A stretch of DNA of 64,000 nucleotides from an uncultured Acidobacteriota bacterium. GTDB lineage: Bacteria > Acidobacteriota > Blastocatellia > RBC074. Shown here in pieces: positions 20,168-32,200 of this stretch. The stretch lies in NCBI GenBank assembly GCA_902825875.1, contig CADECP010000001.1, positions 124,001 through 188,000 of the forward strand, written 5' to 3'. Made by a program: the position numbers and the translations under genes. The stretch's first letter is position 1. Each line of letters starts with the position of its first letter. Below the pieces are notes generated by a model. It saw only the letters and a list, made by a program, of their open reading frames with translations. It ran no database searches and had not been told where the DNA came from.

Positions 20168-20368
20168 ACGGAACCAGGAGCGGTAGCGACTGGGCGCTTT
20201 CGTAAGTGTTACTTCAAGCCAACCCGGTCGCTACCGCTCCCGGTTCCGTATCATCCCAACCCGGTCGCTACCGCTCCCGGTTCCGTATCATCCCAACCCG
20301 GTCGCTACTGCTCCCGGTTCCGTATCATCCCAACCCGGTCGCTACCGCTCCCGGTTCCGTATCATCAT
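20168..20368. repeat. 37-bp minisatellite (4 tandem copies) with an inverted copy at one end
   Basis: Direct copies start at 20221, 20258, 20295 and 20332, an exact 37-bp period with almost no divergence (one C to T change). The unit holds GGTCGCTACCGCTCCCGGTT. An inverted, slightly different copy lies at 20168-20194. There are no spacers, so this is not a CRISPR. The last unit supplies the stop codon of the acyltransferase gene. It separates that gene from the cardiolipin synthase start, so it sits in the leader of the latter. Confidence 0.93.
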
Positions 20369-22422
20369 TTCAGAAGCAATTGTTTGACTGACGGAACCAG
20401 CAACGACCTGCCAAAGATTGAAAGGTGATCGTCGTCGCAATAAATCGGTTTCTTATCTTCAACCGCTCGGCAGATTTCCTGATTACAGAGAACTTCGTGT
20501 GGATAAACCAGATCGAAGCCGTAAGCTGATTGCAGTTCTCGCAGCAATTGCAGAGCGTTTTGATTTCTTTCGTGAAATTGTGACACCGTCGGCGCGGAGT
20601 GAATCTTTCGATTGTGCCAGCTTTCCAGCGCCGAGACTGTGGGAACGTCCCAGCCAATTTCAGGAATCGGCCCGATGATGCTGATCTGTTTTCCCAACCC
20701 TTTGAGAGCATCAAGCGTTCGGATCAATCCTCTGCGAAGCACTTCACGGTTGGCTGTTTGACTGGTTGGGGCTTCGGCGTCGTTCAGTATGATCGCGCCG
20801 CCATTTTCAAAACGATAACGAGTGCCTTCGTTCCACATCGGCCAGCGGGCAGAAATAATCACCTGACGAATTCGCGGGTCGGAAACGACTTTGAATGCAG
20901 CTTCTGTAAATGCCGGGCAGTGGCGGTAATTTCGATCCGGTCGTGTGACGCCAAGAATAGGCGGACAGCCTTCCGATGTGATTTGCAGTCCGGAACGATT
21001 GGCGGCGGTTGCTGCCTGCGAAACGGTATCCGCGACGAATTCTCCGTGCGAATCTCCCCACAAGACAAAGTCAGGTTTGGCGGTTTCGCTCGCTCCCAAA
21101 ACGCAAAGCCGGTCGAATCGAACATCTTCAGGTTTGATGACTGCACAGCTCACGCGGCGGTCATGACAATCTTCTGAAATGAGAGCAAATTTTCGCGCCT
21201 CTCTGGTCATTCTTCTTGGCAAGCCTTGCGTGTATTCCAAGCCCCAGCCAAACAAGAGCGCCATAGCCATTGCCGCGCCAGCCAATGCGAACAAGCTGCG
21301 CCGGTTGGCGGCAAAGCGTCTGGTTCTGAATGGCTGCTCAACGAATTTCCAGGAAAGAACTGCAACTGCGGCAGACAATGCAATAATCGCCCACGCTTCC
21401 AGGCTGTTGATGTCGCGCATCAAATAAACCTCAGCGAAGACGATCAATGGCCAATGCCACAAATAAAGCGAGTAAGAAATCAGACCGGTAAACACCAGCC
21501 AGCGTTTGCTCAGAAATCGGCTGACCGGTGTTGGCTGACCAATTCCGGCATAAATGACCAGAAACGTCCCAACACAAGGCAGCAAAGCGTAAGCGCCAGG
21601 AAATGGTGAATGATGCGTCAACAATCCGACAGCCAACGCGATCAAACCAAGTCCGATTGCGGCGAGCGCAGTTCGTAGCTTGTGCGAATTCATCGGCGGG
21701 AAAATCTTCATCGCCAACATTGCGCCCAGCAATAATTCCCACGTTCGAGACACAGGCAAATAAAAGGCCGTCATCGGCGCGTTGGCCACCTGATAAAGGC
21801 TCACGCCGAAAGACAGCACGGCGATGATTGCCGTCAACGGTTTCATCGCACGCGGAAACCACCGCCAGACGATCAACAGATAAATCGGGAAGAAGATATA
21901 AAACTGTTCTTCCACAGCCAGCGACCAGGTGTGCAGCAGCGGGCGACTTTCGGCTGTGGCATCGAAATAACCGAATTTCGTGTAGAAAAAAAAGTTTGAA
22001 GCAAAGATCGTGGCTGCAATCAGGCTGTGTCCGAAGTCTTTGAACGCCAGAGGCCACATCAACAGGGAACTGACACCCAGCGTAACAAACATCACCGCAA
22101 ACAACGCCGGGAAGATGCGGCGAATTCGCCGTTCGTAAAAATTGAGGATGGAAAACTTTCCAGCAATTGTTTCCGGCAAAATCAGCGAGGTAATCAGAAA
22201 CCCGGAGACCACGAAAAACACGTCTACGCCGACAAAACCTCCGCTGAAGGCTTTGAATCCTGCGTGATAAAACAAGACTGGAAGAACAGCGACAGCTCGC
22301 AACCCATCCACATCCGGGCGATAACCGGACGTTTTTTCCGAAGTCGGTTGGATTGGCAGGGGAATGCTTTCCGGCACATTTTTAATGGCTGACAGTTTTT
22401 CGCTTAGCCTGAATTTGGACAC
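20365..22422 (-). CDS. Acyltransferase-3 / SGNH-domain O-acetyltransferase (OatA-like)
   Basis: 685 residues. The N-terminal part has about ten membrane helices of acyltransferase 3, with the hallmark YRPDVDGLRAVAV at 34-46 and RRIRRIFPAL. The C-terminal extracytoplasmic SGNH domain has LWGDSHGEF (nucleophile Ser) and DDDHLSIFGR (Asp-His pair). Such fused proteins move acetyl groups across the membrane onto surface polysaccharide or peptidoglycan. The start is GTG at 22422, with no earlier ATG in frame and only a weak ribosome site. The stop lies at the edge of the minisatellite. Confidence 0.92.
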   Translation of the reverse strand: MSKFRLSEKLSAIKNVPESIPLPIQPTSEKTSGYRPDVDGLRAVAVLPVLFYHAGFKAFSGGFVGVDVFFVVSGFLITSLILPETIAGKFSILNFYERRIRRIFPALFAVMFVTLGVSSLLMWPLAFKDFGHSLIAATIFASNFFFYTKFGYFDATAESRPLLHTWSLAVEEQFYIFFPIYLLIVWRWFPRAMKPLTAIIAVLSFGVSLYQVANAPMTAFYLPVSRTWELLLGAMLAMKIFPPMNSHKLRTALAAIGLGLIALAVGLLTHHSPFPGAYALLPCVGTFLVIYAGIGQPTPVSRFLSKRWLVFTGLISYSLYLWHWPLIVFAEVYLMRDINSLEAWAIIALSAAVAVLSWKFVEQPFRTRRFAANRRSLFALAGAAMAMALLFGWGLEYTQGLPRRMTREARKFALISEDCHDRRVSCAVIKPEDVRFDRLCVLGASETAKPDFVLWGDSHGEFVADTVSQAATAANRSGLQITSEGCPPILGVTRPDRNYRHCPAFTEAAFKVVSDPRIRQVIISARWPMWNEGTRYRFENGGAIILNDAEAPTSQTANREVLRRGLIRTLDALKGLGKQISIIGPIPEIGWDVPTVSALESWHNRKIHSAPTVSQFHERNQNALQLLRELQSAYGFDLVYPHEVLCNQEICRAVEDKKPIYCDDDHLSIFGRSLLVPSVKQLLLK

Positions 22423-22467
22423 TCTTTATCACCTGGCTCTAAGAATCCTGATTGAAGAGGAGAAACG

Positions 22468-22581
22468 GTGCGCGTTGAACTGTCGCAATGTGAATGCCAC
22501 ACTCCGCCGGGCGTAAAGCGTTTAATTGCATTGAAAAAGTGGAGTTCAGAGCAGGCTAAGCGTGGTGGTTTGGCACGTTGA
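22468..22581 (+). CDS. Possible 37-aa small protein (unrecognised, weak)
   Basis: A GTG start preceded by AGAGGAG (about 6 bases away) opens a 37-codon frame ending TGA. The peptide is basic and contains QCECHTPP, a CxCH cluster. It lies in the 261-bp gap 22423-22683 between a minus-strand gene start and a minus-strand gene end. Nothing else supports it, and chance is quite possible. Confidence 0.2.
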   Translation: MRVELSQCECHTPPGVKRLIALKKWSSEQAKRGGLAR

Positions 22582-22683
22582 TGAGTGGGTAGCGTGACAG
22601 GGAGTCACGTCACTTAAACAGGTTGGATTGGCCAGAATTCTGAAGAATGTTTTACAGGTGAATTTCTGCGAGAAAAGCTACAT

Positions 22684-24027
22684 TCACTTGTTTGCGCCGA
22701 TGGGAAATTCGGCGGCTTCGCCAAAAGGAACTTTCAGCGCACCGGCTCGGATCGGAAGTGTTGCGCCCGGCTGGAAACCTTCATTCATCAAGAACACTTT
22801 GTTGACGGAATTCAGCTCGCATTGAGCAGCAGTGGCTTTGGAGATTTCTTCCTGCGAACGAGGATTGCCGGTCAAGTCGCAGCGCGCCGCCAGCCGTTCG
22901 ATCTGAGCCAGCGTAGTTCCTTTGGGCAGGCGAATCGTCGTTCGGAAATAACCGCTGCGTTCGATCTTGTACGAGTTAATGCCGAAATCTGACGTGTACC
23001 AGCGCGGGTCGTTTTTCAATTTGACGGCGACGCTGAATAACGCTCCGCTTTGCTGAATAGAGGCTACGTCAACGTACAGGTAACTTCGCAAATCGCCGAT
23101 GCGCGCGCCCAGCGTTCGTTCGTTGGTGATCTTGCCTTCGCGTATCATCTCTTCAGCCATCACGGTGTACGTCCACGGATGCTGATCCATGACCCATTCG
23201 CGCGAATGCTTGCTGAGGTCAACCGCGATTGGGCGCAGCGAAAAGCGCATCGCCGATTCGCCCACGTCGCTGAAGTTATTGTTGATCGTGGCGGTCAGAA
23301 ACAGCGGATGTGCGGCTTCGCGTTTGCCCTGAAAGGTTTTGGTGACGTGGTTGGCTCCTTGATAAGTTGAATTGACGACTAGGCCAGCGGCGTCGAGTTC
23401 GACATCCACCACCCATTCAATGTCTGTCGTTCGTCCCCACCGAGCCATCAACGCCGCCGTCTGAGTCCCGCCGTCTTCGTTGCTGAAAATTACTGTGTAC
23501 CGCAGTGTAGTTTTGCCGTTGTCTTTTAACGTCTCGCAATACATCAGCAAAGGCACGTCGCTGAATTTGCCAATCGTGTCCGGGCGAGCAAACAGAATCG
23601 GCGCGTGAGCAATCATTTGAAATTCAGGATGGCCGCTGGGAATGACGCTGACTTTGGCGTCGGCGATGGTGACGGTGGTTGTCTTTGTGGAAGCCTGCGC
23701 GCGGTTGAGTTCGATTCGCAGCTTGTGTTCGCCGGGCAAAACTCTGCCGAGCAGCAAGCGATAAGTGAATTGCTTCGCTCCGGCAAACAGAATGGCGTCT
23801 TGATGTTTCTGGCCATCCACAAAGATCGAAACCGTCGCGGCTTCGCTGCCAGACTTTTCCCACGAAGTGCCGGGAACCGAAGCGGTCAGGTCAAGCGTGG
23901 CTTCGGATTCGACTTCGGCGGAGAAGCTTTTTTCGAGCAACGATTGAGCCGCCGCTGGTAATGACCCAACCGTCAGAAAGCCAAAGGCAACGAAAAGGGT
24001 GAAAAGAGTTTGTTTGAATTGATTCAT
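22684..24027 (-). CDS. Secreted protein of unknown function (447 aa)
   Basis: A clear signal peptide ([18 protein letters not shown] to AAAQ, about 28 residues) is followed by beta-rich sequence with repeated alternating hydrophobic patterns and no catalytic motif I can name. Two cysteines, C395 and C409, near the C-terminus could form a disulfide. It sits 3 bp after a small membrane protein gene, likely in one operon. The phrase SRTW-like or catalytic signatures are absent. I do not recognise the family. Confidence 0.75.
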   Translation of the reverse strand: MNQFKQTLFTLFVAFGFLTVGSLPAAAQSLLEKSFSAEVESEATLDLTASVPGTSWEKSGSEAATVSIFVDGQKHQDAILFAGAKQFTYRLLLGRVLPGEHKLRIELNRAQASTKTTTVTIADAKVSVIPSGHPEFQMIAHAPILFARPDTIGKFSDVPLLMYCETLKDNGKTTLRYTVIFSNEDGGTQTAALMARWGRTTDIEWVVDVELDAAGLVVNSTYQGANHVTKTFQGKREAAHPLFLTATINNNFSDVGESAMRFSLRPIAVDLSKHSREWVMDQHPWTYTVMAEEMIREGKITNERTLGARIGDLRSYLYVDVASIQQSGALFSVAVKLKNDPRWYTSDFGINSYKIERSGYFRTTIRLPKGTTLAQIERLAARCDLTGNPRSQEEISKATAAQCELNSVNKVFLMNEGFQPGATLPIRAGALKVPFGEAAEFPIGANK

Positions 24028-24030
24028 AGC

Positions 24031-24495
24031 CTACCAGCCAACGATGTCGCCAGGATTTTCAAGAGATCTTAGAACATAAAGAAACGCAGCTACCGGAACC
24101 CCGATGGTCGCCCAAAAAAGAGTCAGTTTTATTCGAGGTGATAACTCGCTACGGTAAATGCCGTAGCTCAACCCCGAAATTGCCAGGCCAACCAATGCCC
24201 ACAAGGGGCCACAAATGCCAAGCACCATCGGAAGAAAGCAACCAAAAGCATCGGATTTGTCCAAGCCCCACTTGATCTCTACTTTCTCTCCTTCAATGAA
24301 AACGTTTGGAACGAAAGGATCGTATTCTATGCGTATGATGACCTGATCGCCGTTGTTGTTTCTGGCCAGAAAACATTCGTTGGTGCATACCAGGGCCCGG
24401 CCATCAAGCATGAGTTTGTATCTGCGATAACGATTTTCTGTGTAGAGCGTCAAGCCGCGACCTTCAAAGTCGGGATGGTTGATCGGGATTTTCAT
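24031..24495 (-). CDS. Small membrane protein of unknown function (154 aa)
   Basis: The first 80 residues form a soluble beta-rich part (GRGLTLYTENRYRRYKLMLD and similar), followed by two hydrophobic helices at about 85-112 and 122-142. It lies 3 bp before the secreted 447-aa protein and 25 bp after the ceramidase-like gene, all on the minus strand, so the three are probably co-transcribed. No function is recognised. Confidence 0.75.
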   Translation of the reverse strand: MKIPINHPDFEGRGLTLYTENRYRRYKLMLDGRALVCTNECFLARNNNGDQVIIRIEYDPFVPNVFIEGEKVEIKWGLDKSDAFGCFLPMVLGICGPLWALVGLAISGLSYGIYRSELSPRIKLTLFWATIGVPVAAFLYVLRSLENPGDIVGW

Positions 24496-24520
24496 GCGTC
24501 GTAATGTTTTTCGGTTTCTT

Positions 24521-25915
24521 TTAAGGGCGCTTGCCAGTCGGCGATTTAGATATTCGGTGGTTCAGTTCGTGAACTTTGCCGATGATCGTTTCTTCGATTG
24601 CCGGAGTATACGGTCCCGGCAAGTCGTAATAGATCATGGATTCGACGACTTCGTAACCGCCTTCGGGATACATTCGCGCCGAAGCGATGTACGAGCAAAG
24701 ATCATTGCTGTATCCGGCGACCCATGTGTTGCCGGGGAATTCTTTCTTCAATCGCAGCGCGTAATCGGTGACGACTTCGCCAGCCAGAGCGATGAGTTTC
24801 AAATCGCCAAGCTGCACAATCTGAATCGTGTACGGATACTCGGACATGATTTTGCCGTCGCGTTCCAATCGCGCCAGCCAGCGTTTGGTGTGGCGTTGAA
24901 CGAAGACGTTGCTGTCGCTCAATCTGGCTTTCCATTCGTCTTTGCTTGGCGGCGGGGCGAGCGCAATTTTCACAGTGCCGATGATGGAGTTCAGTTCGGG
25001 ATTGATCGTCGTCATTTGACCAGCCAAAACCTGATTGACGGCGGTGGCCAAATTTTCGCCGTAAGCTTGCGCATATTCCAGCTTGCTGCGCGGATAAGGA
25101 TTGATGTCAGCTCCGCAACCCATGACGAACAGAGCAGTAATGCCCGGATGATCGCGTTCAATCGCCGCCTGAGCCATTCCCGCGTAATCGCCGCTGAGTT
25201 GATAAAACTCGCCGGTCAGCGTGGTGTTGTGGCAGGCGTAGCCAAACGCTATGCCGCGCAATTTGCCGTCGGCGGATTCAATTTTCAGGACGGGAACTTC
25301 TTTGTCTACGACGCCTTCGCGGTTGACGCCGTTGACGATCTTTCCGTTGCGAAGCTCACGGCGGTTCATCGCAAACGGAGCCGTGCCTTTGCCGAATGAG
25401 AGTTTGGCAGGCGACAAATCTTTCAGTGCCGCGCCGATGACTTTCAGCAGATTGGTTTTCAGTTGTTGGGTGTAATCGGCAACCGCTTTGTTTTGTTCGT
25501 CGCTCAGTTCGTAAGCTCCAACCAGCGAACTGTTGACGACCGGCCCGGTGTGCGTGTGCGATGAATTGAAGAGAATCTGTTCGCGTTTCAAACCGTAACT
25601 TTTGTTGGCGTGCTCGGACACTTCAGCCGACAGTGCGCCGGGCAATCCCAACAAATCCGTCGTGACAATCACGACGCGATTGCCTTTGGCGTCTTGAACG
25701 GCCAGCGCCTTGGCGAATAAATCATGAATCTTTTCTGCCGAAGGTTTGTTGCGATTGGCGTATCCGGCCATCCAGGTCGGTTTTTCCGGCGTGATGATGA
25801 TTCTGGCCAAACCGGCTTTGAACGTGGCGGCGGCTTCGGTTGATTGCGAAGTTCGGATCGTCGCCAGCAGCAACAGGCAAAGGCACAGCAGAAAAAGACG
25901 AACAGATAATTTCAT
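24521..25915 (-). CDS. Neutral/alkaline ceramidase N-terminal-domain protein lacking the catalytic Ser
   Basis: 464 residues from the ATG at 25915, chosen for GAGGAG 7 bases upstream and a signal peptide directly after it (a TTG start 87 bases earlier is unlikely). The fold marks are AGLARIIITPEKP, NSSHTHTGP (H120, H122 zinc ligands) and YACHNTTL (H229). In true neutral ceramidases the nucleophile Ser lies in GDVSPN; here the equivalent is GCGADINP (266-273), with Asn in that place. It is therefore a family member of uncertain activity, exported to the periplasm or outside. Confidence 0.82.
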   Translation of the reverse strand: MKLSVRLFLLCLCLLLLATIRTSQSTEAAATFKAGLARIIITPEKPTWMAGYANRNKPSAEKIHDLFAKALAVQDAKGNRVVIVTTDLLGLPGALSAEVSEHANKSYGLKREQILFNSSHTHTGPVVNSSLVGAYELSDEQNKAVADYTQQLKTNLLKVIGAALKDLSPAKLSFGKGTAPFAMNRRELRNGKIVNGVNREGVVDKEVPVLKIESADGKLRGIAFGYACHNTTLTGEFYQLSGDYAGMAQAAIERDHPGITALFVMGCGADINPYPRSKLEYAQAYGENLATAVNQVLAGQMTTINPELNSIIGTVKIALAPPPSKDEWKARLSDSNVFVQRHTKRWLARLERDGKIMSEYPYTIQIVQLGDLKLIALAGEVVTDYALRLKKEFPGNTWVAGYSNDLCSYIASARMYPEGGYEVVESMIYYDLPGPYTPAIEETIIGKVHELNHRISKSPTGKRP

Positions 25916-26018
25916 CTTCGGCTCCTCACGGATTTTTGTGGAATTGGAACTGCGTTGATCGTGCCGAAGCCTAGCGGATTTGGTTGGCAAACAAAAGCTC
26001 AACTTCGGTGTTCAAAAT

Positions 26019-26047
26019 TTGCATCAACATGGCGCCGTCTTTATACT
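26019..26047 (+). promoter_or_regulatory. Sigma-70-like promoter for the pnt operon
   Basis: TTGCAT (26019-26024), a 17-bp spacer, and TATACT (26042-26047), 75 bp before the pntAA start. It faces the right way in the divergent gap after the ceramidase-like gene. Confidence 0.6.
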
Positions 26048-26122
26048 GCAATTGATTTACAGCAAGTCGTTCCGCCGCTGTTGAACCAAAACTCAACTTT
26101 CAATTTTCGCTACTGACCAAAT

Positions 26123-27256
26123 ATGCAAATAACAGTTTTGAGAGAGGTAGACCCTCAAGAATCTCGCGTAGCTTTAACCCCCGAATCCGTTAAAAAATTG
26201 GTTGGCTTGAAAGCTTCGGTGGCCGTCGAAAGCGGAGCCGGATTGTCGTTGAATGTCAGCGACGCCGATTACCAGGCCGCAGGCGCAACCGTGTCATCGG
26301 ACAGGAAAGCGTTGATAGAAGCTGCGGATTTGTTGGCTGTGGTCAATCGCCCGCCTGCGGAAGATATGGCGTGTTTGAAATCCGGCGCGATGCTGATCGG
26401 ATTTCTGCGGCCATTTGATGAGGCCAATGCGCTCAGCACTCTGGTTGAACGTGGCGTGTCGGCGATTTCAGTCGAAATGATTCCGCGCAGCACGATTGCC
26501 CAGAAAATGGACGCGCTCAGTTCGCAGGCGAACCTGGCCGGATACGTCGCCGTTGTCGCCGCTGCTGAACGGTTGAATCGAATCTTTCCAATGATGACGA
26601 CTCCGGCGGGCACGATTTCGCCGGCCAGAGTTTTTATCATTGGAGCGGGAGTCGCCGGGTTGCAGGCCATTGCCACTGCCAAACGTATGGGAGCGCGCGT
26701 TGACGCTTTTGACGTTCGCCCGGAAGTCGAAGAGCAAATCAAATCGCTTGGCGCCAAATTCGTCAAAGTAGATTTGGGCGAAACCGGTGGCACGGCTCAG
26801 GGGTATGCCAAACAACTTACCGAAGAGCAGCTTCAAAAACAGCGCGATGTGATGGCCAAACAATGTGCTCAATCAGATGTTGTCATCACCACAGCGCAGG
26901 TGTTTGGTCGAAAAGCTCCGCTGATTGTCACCGCCGAAATGATTCAGGGAATGAGACCCGGCAGCATAGTGATTGATCTGGCTGTTGATTCCGGTGGAAA
27001 CGTTGATGGTTCGAAACCGGATCAGGAAGTCGTAGTCAATGATGTGCGGATCATCGGCATAGGGAATGGCGCGCGACAGGTTCCAGTTCACGCCAGTCAG
27101 ATGTATTCCAGCAATATCGTCAATTTCATCGCTCATTTCTGGAACAAGGAAACGTCGCAACTTGACCTGAATCTGGACGATGAGATCGTAAAAGGTAGTT
27201 TGATTATCCATAACCACGAAGTGCGAAACGAAAACATTCGCAATTTGATGAGGTGA
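26123..27256 (+). CDS. pntAA: NAD(P) transhydrogenase subunit alpha, part 1 (NAD-binding)
   Basis: 377 residues. It carries the alanine-dehydrogenase/PNT N-terminal domain (LREVDPQESRVALTPESVKKL) and the NAD-binding fold with VFIIGAGVAGLQAIATAKRMGA, followed by the mobile-loop region. It is the cytosolic dI domain of the proton-pumping transhydrogenase that links NADH and NADPH pools. The split three-gene form (pntAA, pntAB, pntB) is common in many bacteria. It overlaps pntAB by GTGA. Confidence 0.95.
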   Translation: MQITVLREVDPQESRVALTPESVKKLVGLKASVAVESGAGLSLNVSDADYQAAGATVSSDRKALIEAADLLAVVNRPPAEDMACLKSGAMLIGFLRPFDEANALSTLVERGVSAISVEMIPRSTIAQKMDALSSQANLAGYVAVVAAAERLNRIFPMMTTPAGTISPARVFIIGAGVAGLQAIATAKRMGARVDAFDVRPEVEEQIKSLGAKFVKVDLGETGGTAQGYAKQLTEEQLQKQRDVMAKQCAQSDVVITTAQVFGRKAPLIVTAEMIQGMRPGSIVIDLAVDSGGNVDGSKPDQEVVVNDVRIIGIGNGARQVPVHASQMYSSNIVNFIAHFWNKETSQLDLNLDDEIVKGSLIIHNHEVRNENIRNLMR

Positions 27257-27545
27257 AACCGATGCTGATACTTCTTTTGTTTATTTTCGTGCTGGCCGCT
27301 TTTCTTGGTGTCGAGTTGATCTCAAAAGTGCCATCGCAATTACATACGCCTTTGATGTCCGGCTCGAATGCCATTTCCGGCGTCACCATTGTCGGAGCCA
27401 TTGTTGTGCTTGGCAGTGAAAACGACACCATTACTTTGGTTTTCGGAATGGTGGCGGTGATTAGCGCAATGATTAACGTGGTGGGTGGATACCTGGTAAC
27501 CGACCGCATGCTGGCAATGTTCAAAGCGAAAGGTGGAGAGAAAAA

Positions 27546-27549
<4 letters not shown>
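27253..27549 (+). CDS. pntAB: NAD(P) transhydrogenase subunit alpha, part 2 (membrane)
   Basis: 98 residues, mostly membrane helices (about three to four). Typical stretches are VLAAFLGVELISKVP and HTPLMSGSNAISGVTIVGAI. GTG at 27253 overlaps the previous stop; ATG at 27262 is an alternative. It is half of the proton channel domain and overlaps pntB by ATGA. Confidence 0.94.
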
Positions 27550-28922
<1,373 letters not shown>

Positions 28923-29052
28923 ACAGGCGTTGGGCTAGATGCGGCTGTTTATTCAACACCTGTTTCGGCAGAAACAAAACCTGAGCAAACGACGGAGAGA
29001 AACTTTTTCATCAGGATGAGTGCCGGCGCTCTCAGCACTGAGATCGTGCTGA

Positions 29053-29082
29053 TTGCCAAACATGACAATTGCCCTCTATACT
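29053..29082 (+). promoter_or_regulatory. Sigma-70-like promoter before the Oar-like receptor gene
   Basis: TTGCCA (29053-29058), an 18-bp spacer and TATACT (29077-29082). The implied leader is about 165 nt long and contains a short hairpin (GCGGA...TCCGC near 29217-29230), leaving room for post-transcriptional control. Confidence 0.5.
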
Positions 29083-29256
29083 TTGTGCCATTGAACCAAA
29101 CAAAATCACTCATTCGATCAAATAGCTTTGCTGAGGAATTTCTTTACACCTAACAACACATCACGGCTTGATTCCGCGAACATAATTTTATGTCGAAAAG
29201 CCTATAACTGTGCGGGCGGAAGTCCGCGTTTTATCCCTTCAGAAGGAGACACAACA

Positions 29257-32200
29257 ATGAAATCCACAGCAAAATCGCTTTGGACTGGGTTGTCGGTGGT
29301 CGCGTTGTTTTTGGCAATGGCGACGGCTGGCTTTGCCCAGACTTACACGGCGACTGTGACCGGCAACGTAACTGACCAGCAAGGCGCGGCAGTTGCGAAC
29401 GCCAAAGTCACCGCCTCCAACCAAGGCACCAAACTTGATTACACCGCGACCACCAGCGACACGGGCGTTTATACGATTCCGTTTTTGCCGGTCGGCAATT
29501 ACGTCATCACTGTTGAAGCCAGCGGCTTCAAGAAAATCGTTTCCAACGAAATCAAACTCGAAGTCAACCAGACGGCACGTATCAACCTGGCTTTGCAGGT
29601 CGGCGGAGTCAGCGACACGGTCAACGTCACCGACGTTGCTCCCGTGTTGCAAACCGAAAGCGTCACGGTTGGCGGCGTCATTTCCGGTAACACGACCACG
29701 GCGTTGCCATTGAATGGTCGTAACTTCCAGCAATTGACCTTGCTGGTTCCGGGAACGATCAATCCGAATCCGGGCGGTTTCAACAACCCGAACGGTCAGG
29801 GCAGACCGTACGTCAACGGCAACCGCGAGCAAGGCAACGCTTTCCTGTTGGACGGAATTTCGGTTGATGAAACGATTGATAACCGCATCGGCTATAAACC
29901 AAACATTGACGCGATTGCGGAATTCCGCGTGGAAACCAGTAACTCTTCAGCGGAATTCGGAAACGTCACTGGCGCGACCGTCAACGCGACAATGAAATCC
30001 GGCACCAACGAATTCCACGGCAACGTGTTTGAGTTCATCCGAAACGAAGCTTTGGACGCCAATAGCTGGGCGGCCAATCGCAATAACCAGAACGTTAAAT
30101 CCAAACTTCGCCAGAACATTTTTGGCGGAACGCTTGGCGGGCCGATCATCAAAGAAAGACTGTTTTTCTTTGCCGCCTATCAGCAAACAATTCAGCGCAC
30201 AGGCGGTGCAGGAACCGCCAGCGTGGCTCCGATTGCCTGGAGGAGTGGCAACCTTTCCGCTTTTACCACGCCGATTCGTGATCCGCAGAAAACCGGCGCT
30301 TGTACGACGGCTGATCGTACTGCCTGCTTTACCGGAAACATCATTCCTGCGAACCGAATTTCAAACCCAGTGGCAAAAGCTTTGTTTGCCGACAACACTC
30401 TTTATCCGTTGCCGACTCGCCAACAGGCTGGAACCGGCGTTGGTTTGGTTGATGTGGTCACTGCAAGCCAGATCAACAACCCGCAAATTGACGGCAAAAT
30501 TGATTGGCGCGTGACGGATAAGGACAATTTTTCCAGCCGTTATTCGTTTATGCGTGGGACCTCTTCCACGCCCAAAGGCGCTTTGCCGACCAACATCACC
30601 GGCAAGAGCGTGACCCGTCCTCAAAACATCGCTCTGAACTGGACGCGCACAATCAGCCCGACCGTCATCAACGAAGCTCGCGTTGGTTTCAACCGCGCGG
30701 TTTTCATCAGCGAATTTTTGGATTGGGCTGGCATCGGCAACGGCAATTCCAAGTTCGGCATTCCTGGCAATCAGGTTATCCCAGGGCTTTCTTTTGTTTC
30801 GGCTGGCAACGGCGTCTCCTTTGGTTCGCGGGCGGTCAACGAAGACAACGTCACCAACACGTTCCATTATGGAGACAACCTGACCATTCTGCGCGGTCGT
30901 CATTCATTGAAGATGGGCGGTCAGTGGCAACGCTATCAGCAAAACCGTTTTTATCCGGGCAACAATGGTTTGTTGGGTGGCTTCACCTACGACGGTCGCT
31001 TTACCGGGCTGGCTTTTGCCGACTTCCTGCTTGACCTGTTGTCGAACAAGAGCATCGGCAGCCAGAGCGGAACTTGGGGACATCGCCAAAATCGCATCGG
31101 CGTTTTCTTCCAGGACGATTTCAAAGTCCGCAACAACCTGACGCTCAACCTGGGTATGCGTTGGGAATACACTTCGCCGGTTGTGGAAGTGAAAGACCGT
31201 CAGTCGAATTTCGATCTGATTACCAAACAACAAATTTTCGCCAACCAAAATGGCAACAGCCGTGCGCTGTACAACGCCTACTACAAAGGCTTTGAACCGC
31301 GCGTCGGTTTTGCCTGGACGCCGACCAAGTTCGACGGCAAGTTCGTCATTCGTGGCGGTTACGGCATCACTCAATACATGGAAGGCACTGGTTCCAACCT
31401 GCGTCTGCCGTTGAATCCGCCGCTGTTTTCCGAAGCGGATCAGACCTACGACGCGACCACCGGCGCAGGAACGATTACCAGAGGTTTCACCGATGTGATC
31501 GTTCGCAACACTCCGGCTGGCAACATCCGCGTTTGGAATCCTGATCTGCGTCCGCAATTCACGCAGCAATGGAATCTGGCGTTGGAATATCAGTTGACTC
31601 CGACGACTTCGCTGTCTGCTTCTTATGTCGGACACAAGGCGGATCATCTGGTTGCGCCGACCGATTGGAACCAACCGTTGCCGGGCGTTGGCGCTCCGTC
31701 CACTTGGGCTTCGCTGAACTCGCGTCGCCCGTTCTTTTCCGCTTATCCGTTTGTCACGCAAATCAGCGGAACGGATTCGTGGGCGCGCAGCAATTACCAT
31801 GGCTTGCAGGTCTTCGGTCGTCAGCGTTTGACTAAAGGATTTGAATTCCTGGCGTCATACACGCTCAGCAAAACCATGACCGACAACCTAGGTTATTACG
31901 GCAGCGGCGGCGTGGCTTCTCAGGGAGCTTATCCGTCGAATAACTATGATCGTCGCCGCGATTATGGACGCGCATTCTTCGACGCTCGCCATAACTTCGT
32001 TTGGTCAGGAACCTATGACCTGCCGGTTGGAAAAGGCCGCAGCTTTGGTTCTGACTGGAATCCGGTCGTCAATGGAGTGTTGGGCGGATGGGGAATCAGC
32101 AGCATCGTCAGCATGCACACTGGCTTCCCGATCACGGTTCAGGCAGTTGATGTTTCGTTGCAAGGCCCGCGTGGAGGCGGTCGTCCCAATCTGGTTGGCG

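Noticed and set aside
20168-20368. CRISPR array suggested by regular repeats
   Set aside because: The 37-bp units are directly adjacent with no spacers and no cas gene is near; it is a minisatellite.
29128-29256. Longer start of the Oar-like receptor
   Set aside because: The 43 extra residues do not form a signal peptide; AAGGAG and a clean signal peptide support the ATG at 29257.
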